Assembly (NCBI RefSeq): GCF_943733665.1
Contig: NZ_OX030782.1
Span: 3,334,501-3,398,500 of the forward strand
DNA from: Aquimarina sp. Aq107
Lineage (GTDB): Bacteria; Bacteroidota; Bacteroidia; Flavobacteriales; Flavobacteriaceae
DNA length: 64,000 bases
Direction of reading: 5' to 3'
A program made the position numbers and the translations under genes. Of the stretch, positions 25,168 through 34,383 are shown one piece after another (positions within the stretch are counted from its first letter, which is position 1; every line of letters begins with the position of its first letter). A model generated the notes under the pieces. It did no database searches. It was not told the DNA's origin and worked only from the letters and a program-made list of their open reading frames with translations.

Positions 25168-26925
25168 ATGCGTGCATTACGCCATCTAAACAAGTACTTC
25201 CTAAAATATAAATATCGTCTCCTTATTGGACTAGTAATTACTATAATTGCTAGAATTTTTGCAGTTGCAGTTCCTAAATTTGTTGGGGATTCGGTAGATA
25301 TAGTAGAACAATATATCAATAATAGTATTACTAATATAGAAGATGTAAAAACGGGATTGATCACCAATATACTCTTGATTTTTGGATCTGTTCTGATCGC
25401 TGCTTTTTTTACTTTTTTAATGCGACAAACGTTTATTGTAGTATCTCGATTTATCGAGTTTGATTTAAAAAATGAAGTTTTCCAACATTACCAAATATTA
25501 TCACTTAACTTCTATAAAAAAAATAGAACTGGTGATTTAATGAGTCGTATTAGCGAAGATGTATCCAAAGTAAGAATGTATGTTGGTCCTGCAATCATGT
25601 ACAGCGTTAACACCATTACATTGTTTGTTGTTGTTATTGGTTATATGATTAGTATTGCTCCACAATTAACTTTATATACCGTAGCACCACTACCTATTTT
25701 ATCCATTTCTATTTACAAATTAAGTGTTGCTATACACAAAAGAAGTACAATTGTTCAACAATTTTTAGCTAAACTAACTACATTTACACAAGAGTCTTTT
25801 AGTGGTATTTCTGTCATCAAAGCCTACGGAATAGAATCTCAAACGTTATCAAACTTTACAGATTTATCAAACACCAATAAGGAAAAAAACATAGATCTCG
25901 TAAAAGTTCAAGCACTATTTTTCCCTCTAATGGTTTTACTTATTGGTGTTAGTAATATCATGGTAATCTATATTGGAGGAAAACAATATATTGATGGAAC
26001 TATCCAAGATCTTGGTGTAATAGTAGAGTTTATTATTTTTGTTAACATGCTAACCTGGCCAGTAGCCACCGTAGGTTGGGTAACATCTATTATACAACAA
26101 GCAGAAGCTTCGCAAGTAAGGATTAATGAATTTCTTAGTCAAGAACCGGAAATAACAAACAGTGTCACCGAGCAAACACCTATAACAGGAAATATAGCTT
26201 TTGACAATGTATCTTTTACCTACGACGACACCAATATTACTGCCTTAAAAAAGGTTAGTTTTGAAATTAACTCTGGTCAAACCATTGCAATAATTGGAAA
26301 GACAGGATCAGGAAAATCAACAATTCTTGATTTATTAGGGAGATTATATGATGTTTCTGATGGAGAAATTAAAGTTGATGGAAAACCTATAAGAAAATTA
26401 AATTTAGTAAATCTTAGAGAATCCATTGGGTACGTACCGCAAGATGCTTTCTTATTTAGTGACTCTATAAGGAATAATATAAAATTTGGTAAAACTGATG
26501 CTACCGAAACTGAAGTAGTTCAAGCTGCCAAAAATTCTGCTGTACACAAAAACATTGAAGGATTTAGTAAAGGATACGATACTGTTTTAGGAGAACGAGG
26601 AATTACTTTATCAGGTGGACAAAAACAACGTGTTTCGATTGCCAGAGCAATTATTAAAGATCCGTCTATCCTTCTTTTTGACGACTGTTTATCTGCCGTT
26701 GACACAGAGACAGAAGAAGAAATACTCAATAATCTCAATAGAATTTCCAAAAACAAGACCACTTTTATAGTAAGTCACCGAGTTTCTACAGCCAGAAACG
26801 CGGATAAAATCATTGTTTTAGATGAAGGCGAAATCATCCAACAAGGCACTCATAATCAACTGTTAGACGTTGATGGATATTATAAAGAACTATATTTAAA
26901 ACAGCTCAGCGAAAAAGAAATTTGA
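25168..26925 (+). CDS. ABC exporter, fused membrane and ATPase domains
   Basis: Half-transporter of 585 residues of the MsbA/LmrA type. Six membrane helices lie in the first 320 residues with the coupling segment RTGDLMSRISEDVSKVR. The ATPase (about 345-580) shows Walker A GKTGSGKST, signature LSGGQKQRVSIARAI, Walker B ILLFDDCLSAVD and the His switch IVSHRVS. The Walker B is followed by Asp-Cys rather than the usual Glu-Pro/Ala, so the catalytic Glu position reads Asp (LLFDDCLS), as in some heterodimer-forming exporters. Substrate unknown (lipid or drug). It lacks a C39 peptidase domain, so it is not the expected processor of the GG-leader peptides. Confidence 0.9.
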   Translation: MRALRHLNKYFLKYKYRLLIGLVITIIARIFAVAVPKFVGDSVDIVEQYINNSITNIEDVKTGLITNILLIFGSVLIAAFFTFLMRQTFIVVSRFIEFDLKNEVFQHYQILSLNFYKKNRTGDLMSRISEDVSKVRMYVGPAIMYSVNTITLFVVVIGYMISIAPQLTLYTVAPLPILSISIYKLSVAIHKRSTIVQQFLAKLTTFTQESFSGISVIKAYGIESQTLSNFTDLSNTNKEKNIDLVKVQALFFPLMVLLIGVSNIMVIYIGGKQYIDGTIQDLGVIVEFIIFVNMLTWPVATVGWVTSIIQQAEASQVRINEFLSQEPEITNSVTEQTPITGNIAFDNVSFTYDDTNITALKKVSFEINSGQTIAIIGKTGSGKSTILDLLGRLYDVSDGEIKVDGKPIRKLNLVNLRESIGYVPQDAFLFSDSIRNNIKFGKTDATETEVVQAAKNSAVHKNIEGFSKGYDTVLGERGITLSGGQKQRVSIARAIIKDPSILLFDDCLSAVDTETEEEILNNLNRISKNKTTFIVSHRVSTARNADKIIVLDEGEIIQQGTHNQLLDVDGYYKELYLKQLSEKEI

Positions 26926-27003
26926 TATTTTGTTGTACGATTAACAATTTTTTTAGATTTTTGATTCCATCGTAACAGACTAATTAATTAAGAAATAAGG
27001 ATT

Positions 27004-27399
27004 ATGAGCGATAATGAAATGTTGGAGAAAGAGGAAATTTTCTCAAAAGTTTTAAGAGCAGGAAGAAGAACATATTTCTTTGATGTAAGATCAACAAAAG
27101 CTGGAGATTACTATCTTACTATTACTGAAAGTAAAAAATTCACTAATGATGATGGATCTTTTCACTACAAAAAGCATAAAATCTACTTATACAAAGAAGA
27201 CTTTGTTGGTTTCAGTGAAATACTAAGTGAAATGACCGATTTCATAGTTAATGAAAAAGGTGAAGAAGTAATCAGTGAAAGACATCAAAAAGATTATCAA
27301 AAATCTTACGAACAAAATACAGAAGTATCTGCAACAGCAAATGAAGAAGTTACTGCTTCTACTGAAAGTTTTACAGATGTAAGCTTCGATGACATATAA
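27004..27399 (+). CDS. PUR-family nucleic-acid-binding protein (DUF3276)
   Basis: Small cytosolic protein of 131 residues; the first 95 form a PUR-alpha-like domain (EIFSKVLRAGRRTYFFDVRS, YYLTITESKK, HKIYLYKEDFVGF). PUR domains bind single-stranded DNA or RNA. Its acidic, low-complexity tail (about 100-131) is variable among relatives. Common in Bacteroidota; regulatory role not established. Followed by a strong terminator. Confidence 0.88.
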   Translation: MSDNEMLEKEEIFSKVLRAGRRTYFFDVRSTKAGDYYLTITESKKFTNDDGSFHYKKHKIYLYKEDFVGFSEILSEMTDFIVNEKGEEVISERHQKDYQKSYEQNTEVSATANEEVTASTESFTDVSFDDI

Positions 27400-27427
27400 G
27401 GCATAATAACTTATGTTAAACTTATGC

Positions 27428-27459
27428 AAACCGCTTCAATCTCTGAAGCGGTTTTTTTT
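27428..27459 (+). terminator. terminator of the DUF3276 gene
   Basis: AAACCGCTTCA / TGAAGCGGTTT, an 11-bp stem with a 5-base loop, followed by T8. Confidence 0.88.
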
Positions 27460-27504
27460 ATTTTCGAAAACTATTAAAGGATACAATCGCACAAACAAAC
27501 TAAA

Positions 27505-30018
27505 ATGAAGCACTTCTTTACTATCATCTTATCACTATTATTCTTTTCTTCTTTTGCTCAGGAAAACCTTTCGTTAGAATATTATTTACCAAAAGGAGTT
27601 TCCTATAATCCTGAAATACCAACACCGCAAAGTGTTTTAGGTTTCGTTCCAGGAAAATGGCACGTTACTCACGATAAATTAGTAGAATACATGAAAGTTT
27701 TGGCAAAAGCTTCTCCGCGTATTACCATAGAAGATAGAGGAAAAACATATGAAGATCGGCCTATCATCTTACTAACTATTACTTCAGAAAAAAATCATCA
27801 GAATTTAGAACAAATACGAAATCAACATATTCAACTAACCCAAAATAGCAAGAGTGCTAGCGAGATCGCATCCATGCCAGCAGTGGTATACCAAGGTTTT
27901 TCTATACACGGTAACGAGCCAAGTGGCTCAAATGCAAGTTTAATTGCTGCTTATTATTTAGCCGCTGGACAAGGAAATCAAGTTGATGAATTATTAGAGA
28001 ATGTTGTAATTTTATTTGACCCATCGCTTAACCCTGATGGTTTACAGCGTTTTGCTTATTGGGCAAATACTAATAAAAGTAAAAACATAAGCACAGATCC
28101 ACAAGACAGAGAATACAGTGAAGTATGGCCTGGAGGTAGAACAAATCACTATTGGTTTGACATGAATCGTGATTGGTTACCTGTACAATTACCAGAATCA
28201 AGAGCTAGAATTGAGACTTTTCATAAATGGTATCCCAACGTTCTCACAGATCATCACGAAATGGGCTCTAATAGTAGTTTTTTCTTTCAACCTGGAATAC
28301 AATCTAGAACACACCCATTAACACCTAAATTAAATCAGGAGCTTACTAAAAAAATTGCTAACTATCACGCAGAAGCCTTTAATAAAATAGGATCATTATA
28401 TTTTACAGAAGAAAATTTTGATGATTTTTATTACGGAAAAGGATCCACCTTCCCTGATATCAATGGAGGAATAGGTATTTTATTTGAACAAGGAAGCTCT
28501 CGAGGACATGCGCAGGAAACAGACAACGGAATATTGACATTCCCGTTTACAGTAAGAAATCAATTTACTGCTACACTCTCTACATTAGAAGCGGCAAAAT
28601 CCATGCGCACAGAATTACTTAGATATCAAAACAACTTTTATAATAATGCTAGAAAAGAAGCGCAAACAGGATCTTACATTTTTGGAAATGAAAAAGATGC
28701 GGCTTCTACCTATCACCTTGCAGAAATCTTAAAACGTCATAAGGTTCAGTTTTATGATTTAAAAAATGATATCACTGCAAACGGCAAAAAATTTAAAAAA
28801 GGATATAGCTATGTAGTTCCAAAAAATCAAAAACAAAGCCGTTTAATCAAGGCTATGTTTGAAAAAAGAACAAAATTTCAAGACAGTTTATTTTATGATG
28901 TATCTGCTTGGACATTCCCATTAGCCTTTAATTTAGATTATACTGAAAAAACAACTACCTCTGACCTAGGAGCAGAAATTACTAAGTTGGACTATAAAAA
29001 ACCTAAAAGCATTAATAAAAGCAACTATGCATACCTTATGGAATGGCACGAGTATTATACGCCTGCCGTATTATATAAAATTTTAAATAGCGGATTGAGG
29101 GCTAAAGTAGGCATGAAACCTTTTTCTATTGAAAATAAAAACTATGACTACGGAACAATTATGATTCCTATTCAGAATCAAAGATTAAACTCACAGGAAA
29201 TTCATGCATTTTTACAAAATCTTGCTTTAGAAAATCATGTAAATATTACAGGTGTATCTACTGGTTTAACAACAGGAATTGATCTAGGAAGTAATCAATT
29301 TAGAGCATTATCATTGCCAAAAATCGCATTGTTAACAGGAAGCGGAATCACACCATATGATGCTGGAGAAATCTGGCATTTAATGGATCAACGTTACAAC
29401 ATTCCTATCACCAAACTAAATACTGAATACCTAGAAAGAAGAAACTTATCTAGATACACTCATATTATTTTACCAAACAGCTGGAATCAAACAATGGGTA
29501 AAAATGTTATTGACAAGATTAAATCTTGGATCAGAAACGGAGGAACACTAATCGGATATAGAAACGCAGCTCAATTTTTTAAAAACAATGAGCTTATGAA
29601 AATCGAATTTTCTAAACCAGAAAACGATGCTAAAAACATTTCGTTTGAGCAAAGAAGAGATTTCTTTGGAGCTCAGGTCATTGGAGGGGCGATTTTCCAA
29701 GCTAAAACCGATAGATCACATCCAATAAATTTTGGTTATAAAAATGATGAAATATCACTTTTTAGAAACACAACCTTATTTATCAAAGCTAATAAACAGA
29801 GTTACGACAACCCTATTCAATATACAAAATCACCACTGCTAAGCGGATATATCAGCAAAAAGAATTTGGATTCATTGGCTAATACGGTACCATTTAGACA
29901 TCAAAGTTTAGGAAGAGGGAACACTATTTTATTTACCGACAATACTAATTTTAGAGCTTTTTGGTATGGTACTAATAAGTTATTAATGAATGCTATTTTC
30001 TTTAGTGATGAGATGTAA
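27505..30018 (+). CDS. secreted M14 zinc carboxypeptidase
   Basis: Exported metallopeptidase of 837 residues with a signal peptide (about 1-18, ending SSFAQE). The M14 catalytic domain covers about 45-370. The zinc motif reads SIHGNEPSGSN (His and Glu ligands), the NPDGLQRFAYW and NRDWLP segments carry the substrate-binding Asn-Arg, LTDHHEMGSN supplies the third zinc His, and the FEQGSSRG segment probably provides the catalytic Glu. The C-terminal 450 residues form an accessory region, including a glutamine-amidotransferase-like stretch (ALLTGSGITPYDAGEIWHLMD) often seen in long Bacteroidota M14 proteins. Probably degrades peptides in the periplasm or outside. Confidence 0.88.
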   Translation: MKHFFTIILSLLFFSSFAQENLSLEYYLPKGVSYNPEIPTPQSVLGFVPGKWHVTHDKLVEYMKVLAKASPRITIEDRGKTYEDRPIILLTITSEKNHQNLEQIRNQHIQLTQNSKSASEIASMPAVVYQGFSIHGNEPSGSNASLIAAYYLAAGQGNQVDELLENVVILFDPSLNPDGLQRFAYWANTNKSKNISTDPQDREYSEVWPGGRTNHYWFDMNRDWLPVQLPESRARIETFHKWYPNVLTDHHEMGSNSSFFFQPGIQSRTHPLTPKLNQELTKKIANYHAEAFNKIGSLYFTEENFDDFYYGKGSTFPDINGGIGILFEQGSSRGHAQETDNGILTFPFTVRNQFTATLSTLEAAKSMRTELLRYQNNFYNNARKEAQTGSYIFGNEKDAASTYHLAEILKRHKVQFYDLKNDITANGKKFKKGYSYVVPKNQKQSRLIKAMFEKRTKFQDSLFYDVSAWTFPLAFNLDYTEKTTTSDLGAEITKLDYKKPKSINKSNYAYLMEWHEYYTPAVLYKILNSGLRAKVGMKPFSIENKNYDYGTIMIPIQNQRLNSQEIHAFLQNLALENHVNITGVSTGLTTGIDLGSNQFRALSLPKIALLTGSGITPYDAGEIWHLMDQRYNIPITKLNTEYLERRNLSRYTHIILPNSWNQTMGKNVIDKIKSWIRNGGTLIGYRNAAQFFKNNELMKIEFSKPENDAKNISFEQRRDFFGAQVIGGAIFQAKTDRSHPINFGYKNDEISLFRNTTLFIKANKQSYDNPIQYTKSPLLSGYISKKNLDSLANTVPFRHQSLGRGNTILFTDNTNFRAFWYGTNKLLMNAIFFSDEM

Positions 30019-30103
30019 CTAAACAGCTATTTGTTTGAGTAACTTCCAGGAAAAAGAACATTATAAATAAAATATTTTTATAGAAATATAATTTATCAAA
30101 CCC

Positions 30104-30754
30104 ATGAATACTTATCTAGGACGTATAGTTATTTTTTTATGGGTATTATCGTTATCCTCTTGTAAAAGTGAAAATGACCAGAATGACCGATACATTTTCT
30201 TTATTCATAATAGATTTCTAGAAACCCATGAACTACATGAAGTTCACCCAGAATTCGGAAGAACAGAATACCAAGAAATCATTTCAGAATTTAAAAAAAG
30301 TGGCTTCCAAGTTATTAGCGAAAAAAGAAATAGCAATGTCAATGCTAATACGTATGCAAATAAGATTGTAAATCAAATAGATAGTTTATTAGCAAACAAT
30401 ATTAACCCTGAAAAAATAACTATTGTAGGCACTTCTAAAGGTGGCTACATCGCTCAATATGTATCCACTATAGCTAATAATCCTGACCTCAATTTTGTGT
30501 TCATAGCAAGTTTTAGGGATCGTGATATTATAGAAATTCCTGAAATTAATTATTGTGGAAATATTTTGAATATTTATGAAAAAACAGATCCATTTGGAGT
30601 CTCTGCCATAGCTAGACAAAAAGAATCAACCTGCAATATTATCCATTTTAAAGAAATAGAACTTACTACCGGAATGGGCCATGGATTTCTTTTCAAACCA
30701 TTAAAAGAATGGATAGAACCTACCATACAATGGGCTTCGGGGAAATATGAATAA
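30104..30754 (+). CDS. alpha/beta-hydrolase-like lipoprotein
   Basis: Lipoprotein of 216 residues: signal peptide with lipobox SLSSCKSEND, then an alpha/beta hydrolase-like fold. A nucleophile elbow GTSKGGYIAQY (Ser at the centre) lies near residue 109, and a late GMGHGFLF supplies a candidate catalytic His. The expected acid is probably in the EKTDPFG segment. Substrate unknown. Stands alone on the plus strand and converges with the hydrolase at 30800. Confidence 0.7.
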   Translation: MNTYLGRIVIFLWVLSLSSCKSENDQNDRYIFFIHNRFLETHELHEVHPEFGRTEYQEIISEFKKSGFQVISEKRNSNVNANTYANKIVNQIDSLLANNINPEKITIVGTSKGGYIAQYVSTIANNPDLNFVFIASFRDRDIIEIPEINYCGNILNIYEKTDPFGVSAIARQKESTCNIIHFKEIELTTGMGHGFLFKPLKEWIEPTIQWASGKYE

Positions 30755-30799
30755 ATTACAATCCGTATTTATTCGAAAACATCATTAGCAACTAATAAA

Positions 30800-31669
30800 T
30801 TAAGAAATAATATTTTTTCTAAACTGGTTATAATAATATAACACTTCATTTGGAGCTTCTGTTTGTGGATAATGACCAATTGCATCTAATAACACAACAT
30901 CAGCATTTGGCACTATTTCTTTATAGAATTCTGCCATATGCTTACCCGAAATAGGATCAACAGCGCCATCAATTAATCGTTTAGGCATATCGCTATATTG
31001 TATCGCTTCTCTCCAGCGAATTTTATAAGTATCTCTTTCTTTTAGGTACTTTATCAACTTAGGTATTACATTCTTACCAGAATTATAAGCTATTGTTTCC
31101 CAAAAATCATCTATCTCTTGATCACTAGGTTGTGTATCGCTTCCAAATATTTTTTTAAAGTTTTTAGCCAATGTATTTCTACCCATAAAATGTTTAAAAA
31201 TAAAACCAAAAGGAGTGAGTAACATTTTTTGAGTTAATGTAGGAAAATTAGTTTCTGGAAACATTCCTCCATTAAGAAAACAAACGGATTTAATATCAAA
31301 TTCATATGCTGGATTCTCTTTTAATCTAGCTAACATTTCCTGAACCACAGTATCTCCATAGTCATGAGCAAGTATATGAAAAGAAGTAACTTCTCTTTCT
31401 TCTAAAAAGGCTTCCCATATATCAACCTGGGACGCAATTGTATACTTAAAATCACTTGGTTTAGCCGAAAAACCATACCCCAACATATCAATAGCATATA
31501 CGCTATACTTTTCTGCAAGTGTGCCCCATATTTTACTCCAATCCCAAGAAGATGTTGGAAATCCATGCACAAGAATCAAAGGCTCCCCTACCCCTTCTTC
31601 TTTATAAAATATTTGATAGTTTTTATATGTGTAATACGATCCTGAATCTTTCCAATTCTGTAATTGCAT
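30800..31669 (-). CDS. alpha/beta hydrolase, epoxide hydrolase/MEST-like
   Basis: Cytosolic alpha/beta hydrolase of about 290 residues. Oxyanion segment LVHGFPTSSWDW, nucleophile elbow AHDYGDTVVQE in which the nucleophile is Asp, as in epoxide hydrolases and haloalkane dehalogenases, and a C-terminal GHYPQTEAP with the catalytic His. The CFLNGGMFPETNFP segment strongly recalls the vertebrate MEST/PEG1 protein and its bacterial relatives. I chose the ATG at 31669, which avoids overlap; an upstream ATG (31684) adds five residues and overlaps the preceding gene by 14 bases. Shares an operon with the Mpo1-like gene. Confidence 0.82.
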   Translation of the reverse strand: MQLQNWKDSGSYYTYKNYQIFYKEEGVGEPLILVHGFPTSSWDWSKIWGTLAEKYSVYAIDMLGYGFSAKPSDFKYTIASQVDIWEAFLEEREVTSFHILAHDYGDTVVQEMLARLKENPAYEFDIKSVCFLNGGMFPETNFPTLTQKMLLTPFGFIFKHFMGRNTLAKNFKKIFGSDTQPSDQEIDDFWETIAYNSGKNVIPKLIKYLKERDTYKIRWREAIQYSDMPKRLIDGAVDPISGKHMAEFYKEIVPNADVVLLDAIGHYPQTEAPNEVLYYYNQFRKNIIS

Positions 31670-31670
31670 A

Positions 31671-32135
31671 TTATTTTTTTCCAAACATTTTTTGGATTAC
31701 CCAAGCAGGTCCAATCAACAAGAATTGTAAATCTTGCGCAGCAGAAGGTTTTTTACCTTCTAAATGATGACCATAAAATTGTCCGATCCAAGCAACGACA
31801 AAAATAATAAGAGACACCATCCATAATGGTGCATATTGACTGATGTAGTAATTAGCAATTATACAAAAAGCAACAAAAACTAATATTTGTAACGCCATTT
31901 TTACTGATAACCTAACGTAAAAAAGTAAAATAAGTAAAGCAACGATAAACGCCCAATTTTCTATAAATGGGTTTTCACCTGGTATTATGGAAGCTAAAAA
32001 ATCACTAGGAATACTCATAATTAGACCTACAACAGAAAAAAATATAGCTGGTACACATATAAAATGAATTGCAATATTTGTTTTGTTCTGATGGCTCACG
32101 GCATATTCCTGAAACCAAGTCTCTAAAGTTTTCAT
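31671..32135 (-). CDS. Mpo1/DUF962 family membrane protein
   Basis: Four-helix membrane protein of 154 residues of the Mpo1-like (YGL010w, DUF962) family, whose yeast member is an iron-dependent 2-hydroxy fatty acid dioxygenase. Visible motifs are the N-terminal WFQEYAVSHQNKTNIAIHF with two His, and the C-terminal FYGHHLEGKKPSA with a His pair, which together are the family's probable iron ligands. A lipid alpha-oxidation role is inferred from the family. First gene of a two-gene unit with the MEST-like hydrolase. Confidence 0.82.
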   Translation of the reverse strand: MKTLETWFQEYAVSHQNKTNIAIHFICVPAIFFSVVGLIMSIPSDFLASIIPGENPFIENWAFIVALLILLFYVRLSVKMALQILVFVAFCIIANYYISQYAPLWMVSLIIFVVAWIGQFYGHHLEGKKPSAAQDLQFLLIGPAWVIQKMFGKK

Positions 32136-32225
32136 AATTTTATTTTTTGGAATGTAACTAAGATAACAATTTTTATACTTATAAAGTATAATATTGTAAT
32201 TTCGAAAATATAAAAATTAAACATT

Positions 32226-32783
32226 ATGGCTCGTACTCCATCAAACATGCTACCATTAGGTACTGTTGCTCCAGATTTCACTTTAGTAGACGCTGTTACT
32301 AATAATAAAGTTTCCCTGAATGATATAAAAGGAGAAAAAGGTACTATAGTTATGTTTATATGCAATCATTGCCCTTTTGTTATTCATGTAAATGAAGAAA
32401 TTTCTAGAGTAGCTAATGACTACAGAGTACAAGGATTTGGTTTTGTCGCTATTAGCAGTAACGATATCGAAAATTATCCACAAGATGCTCCAGAACACAT
32501 GTGGAAAACCGCTCAGAAAAACAACTACACATTTCCCTATTTGTTTGACGAAACTCAAGAAGTAGCGAAAGCTTATGATGCTGCGTGTACTCCAGATTTT
32601 TATCTTTTTGATGGAGAATTAAAACTTATTTACAGAGGACAGTTAGACGATTCGAGACCTGGAAACGGGATTCCTGTAAATGGTCGAGACCTACGTCAAG
32701 CATTGGATGCAGTACTTAGAAACGCTACAGTTTCCGAAATCCAAAAACCAAGTATAGGGTGCAATATTAAATGGAAACAATAA
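32226..32783 (+). CDS. AhpC/TSA-type thioredoxin family protein
   Basis: Cytosolic redoxin of 185 residues with a thioredoxin fold. The N-terminal VAPDFTLVDAVTNNKVSLND is the AhpC/TSA strand pattern, and the active site reads FICNHCPFVIHVN, a CxxC motif followed by Pro. A second Cys lies in DAACTPDFYLFDG. The family acts as thiol oxidoreductase or peroxiredoxin-like protein; no signal peptide is present. It is a single gene, convergent with the YfiT-like gene. Confidence 0.88.
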   Translation: MARTPSNMLPLGTVAPDFTLVDAVTNNKVSLNDIKGEKGTIVMFICNHCPFVIHVNEEISRVANDYRVQGFGFVAISSNDIENYPQDAPEHMWKTAQKNNYTFPYLFDETQEVAKAYDAACTPDFYLFDGELKLIYRGQLDDSRPGNGIPVNGRDLRQALDAVLRNATVSEIQKPSIGCNIKWKQ

Positions 32784-32797
32784 TAAGATAAAAGAGA

Positions 32798-33319
32798 TTA
32801 CTTAAAAGTACCCGCTACAATCTGTAAATGTGCTAAATGATGGTTTCCGTGCCAAGCGTATATTCCAATATCTTCTGCTAAAGAAATTGCAACATCACCT
32901 TCGGGATGAATAAATACTTTTTCTAAATCTTCATCAGACAAACCTTTTAAGAAATACACCCATTTAGCATGCAACGCTTTTATTAAATCTAGAGAGAGGT
33001 GAATTGGGGCTGATTTAGTATCAAACAATTCTGCCCATCTATCTTCATAATACGCTTTAATTACTGGTTGTTCTTCGGTGAGCGCCCATTTAAAACGAAT
33101 ATAACCATTATGATGACTATCATGGATATGATGAATAACCTGTCTTGCTGTCCAACCATCAGGTCGATATGGAGTTTCTAACTGGGTTTCGGAAAAACCG
33201 GAAACTAATTTTTCTATTTTTTGGGGTAGTTCCTCTATATCTTTTATCCAAGTAGTAATTTGTTCTTTAGTAATAGTATTAGGACATTTAAATTTTCCTA
33301 TTGGATATTGAAGATTCAT
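32798..33319 (-). CDS. DinB/YfiT-family thiol transferase
   Basis: Helical-bundle protein of 173 residues of the DinB superfamily, YfiT branch (putative metal-dependent, bacillithiol-transferase type). The three metal His come from HHIHDSHHN near residue 65 and WHGNHHLAHLQ near the C-terminus. The conserved YRPDGWTARQVIHHIHDSH stretch is diagnostic. In Bacteroidota the thiol cofactor is uncertain. It lies 8 bases downstream of the hypothetical gene at 33328, possibly in the same transcript. Confidence 0.85.
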   Translation of the reverse strand: MNLQYPIGKFKCPNTITKEQITTWIKDIEELPQKIEKLVSGFSETQLETPYRPDGWTARQVIHHIHDSHHNGYIRFKWALTEEQPVIKAYYEDRWAELFDTKSAPIHLSLDLIKALHAKWVYFLKGLSDEDLEKVFIHPEGDVAISLAEDIGIYAWHGNHHLAHLQIVAGTFK

Positions 33320-33327
33320 AGTATTAT

Positions 33328-34128
33328 TTATTCTATTTTTTTATAAAGGATTAGACTCGAAGATGCATCCTGTAGATCTTTAACTACAAGTTCAAATTCA
33401 TTTAAAGATTCTATTTTATATTTATAAATATATTTATCTTTTGGAGAAGAACAATGCATTACATCATCTTTAATCTTTACTTTCAATCTTTTTAGAAATT
33501 TCCCATCTCGAAAATTGAATCGTATAGTTTCTTCAAAAATCATATGTTCATTAGGAAATTGAACATTTACCCATTTTCCCTGTAGCGCCTCATAAGTACC
33601 CCTATTTTTAAACTTATTATCTAACAAAGATTTCATTCTTAAACTATAGGAGACAAAAGTTTCCTCTGGTTCTATGTTAGTTACCGCTTGACCAGAAACT
33701 ATTTTATAAATTTCATTTCCTTTATCAAAATAATGTTTTGATTCAAATTTTGTAAATGCGTTAGAGTAATCCATCACAACAAAGCCATCATTATTTTTTG
33801 TTTCCATATACTGACGTTGCTTATAATTCACATGAATCAATTGATCATTCCAAAAATAAAATACCGTAACTACCATAGCATTAGGCATTCCAATATTTCT
33901 TATAATTTTCTTTAAACGTTCGTGCTCATAATATCCATTGAGCTCCGCTCCATGATCCGCAATCTGATCCAAGAACTCCTCAGGATCCAAAGAAAATACA
34001 TCAGACTCGATATAACTATCAATGATCTCTATTTGATCCTTAATAGCAGTCATTGTAGCTTCATTATCTTGAGTAAAGGAAAAATTTACACAAAAAAATG
34101 TTAAAAAAAACAGTAGCTTCCACTTCAT
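33328..34128 (-). CDS. hypothetical secreted protein
   Basis: Protein of about 266 residues with a signal peptide (MKWKLLFFLTFFCVNFSFTQ) starting at the ATG at 34128; upstream in-frame ATG (34134) and TTG (34137) codons are possible but less natural. The mature part has mixed alpha/beta pattern with two segments, VVTVFYFWNDQLIHVNYKQR and a C-terminal WVNVQFPNEHMIFEETIRFNF, that read like lipocalin-type beta strands. I do not recognise the family. It precedes the YfiT-like gene by 8 bases. Confidence 0.7.
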   Translation of the reverse strand: MKWKLLFFLTFFCVNFSFTQDNEATMTAIKDQIEIIDSYIESDVFSLDPEEFLDQIADHGAELNGYYEHERLKKIIRNIGMPNAMVVTVFYFWNDQLIHVNYKQRQYMETKNNDGFVVMDYSNAFTKFESKHYFDKGNEIYKIVSGQAVTNIEPEETFVSYSLRMKSLLDNKFKNRGTYEALQGKWVNVQFPNEHMIFEETIRFNFRDGKFLKRLKVKIKDDVMHCSSPKDKYIYKYKIESLNEFELVVKDLQDASSSLILYKKIE

Positions 34129-34331
34129 AACCATCAAAAATGGGGTTTTTGTATTGGTTTATTATCTTATAACTAGGGGTGTAAATATCTGCATTATAGA
34201 CGTAAAAGTTTACTTTTTTCTTTAAAACTTCTCTATTTTAATGGATAAATTAACATTTAAAGAGGGATAACAAGTGTTAATTATGAGTTAAAGTAGCTTT
34301 TTTATGTAGGGTTGACTGTCTAATAAAACAA

Positions 34332-34360
34332 AAACCTCTGGAAATATATTCCAGAGGTTT
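34332..34360 (-). terminator. terminator of the dual immunophilin gene
   Basis: AAACCTCTGGAA / TTCCAGAGGTTT, a 12-bp perfect stem with a 5-base loop. On the minus strand TTGTTTTATT follows. Confidence 0.85.
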
Positions 34361-34383
34361 CAAAATTATTGTAAAAAAGAGTT

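Noticed and set aside
25168..26925. ABC exporter as the transporter for the double-glycine peptides
   Set aside because: It has no N-terminal C39 peptidase domain, is more than 13 kb from any precursor gene and is of the general MsbA/LmrA type.
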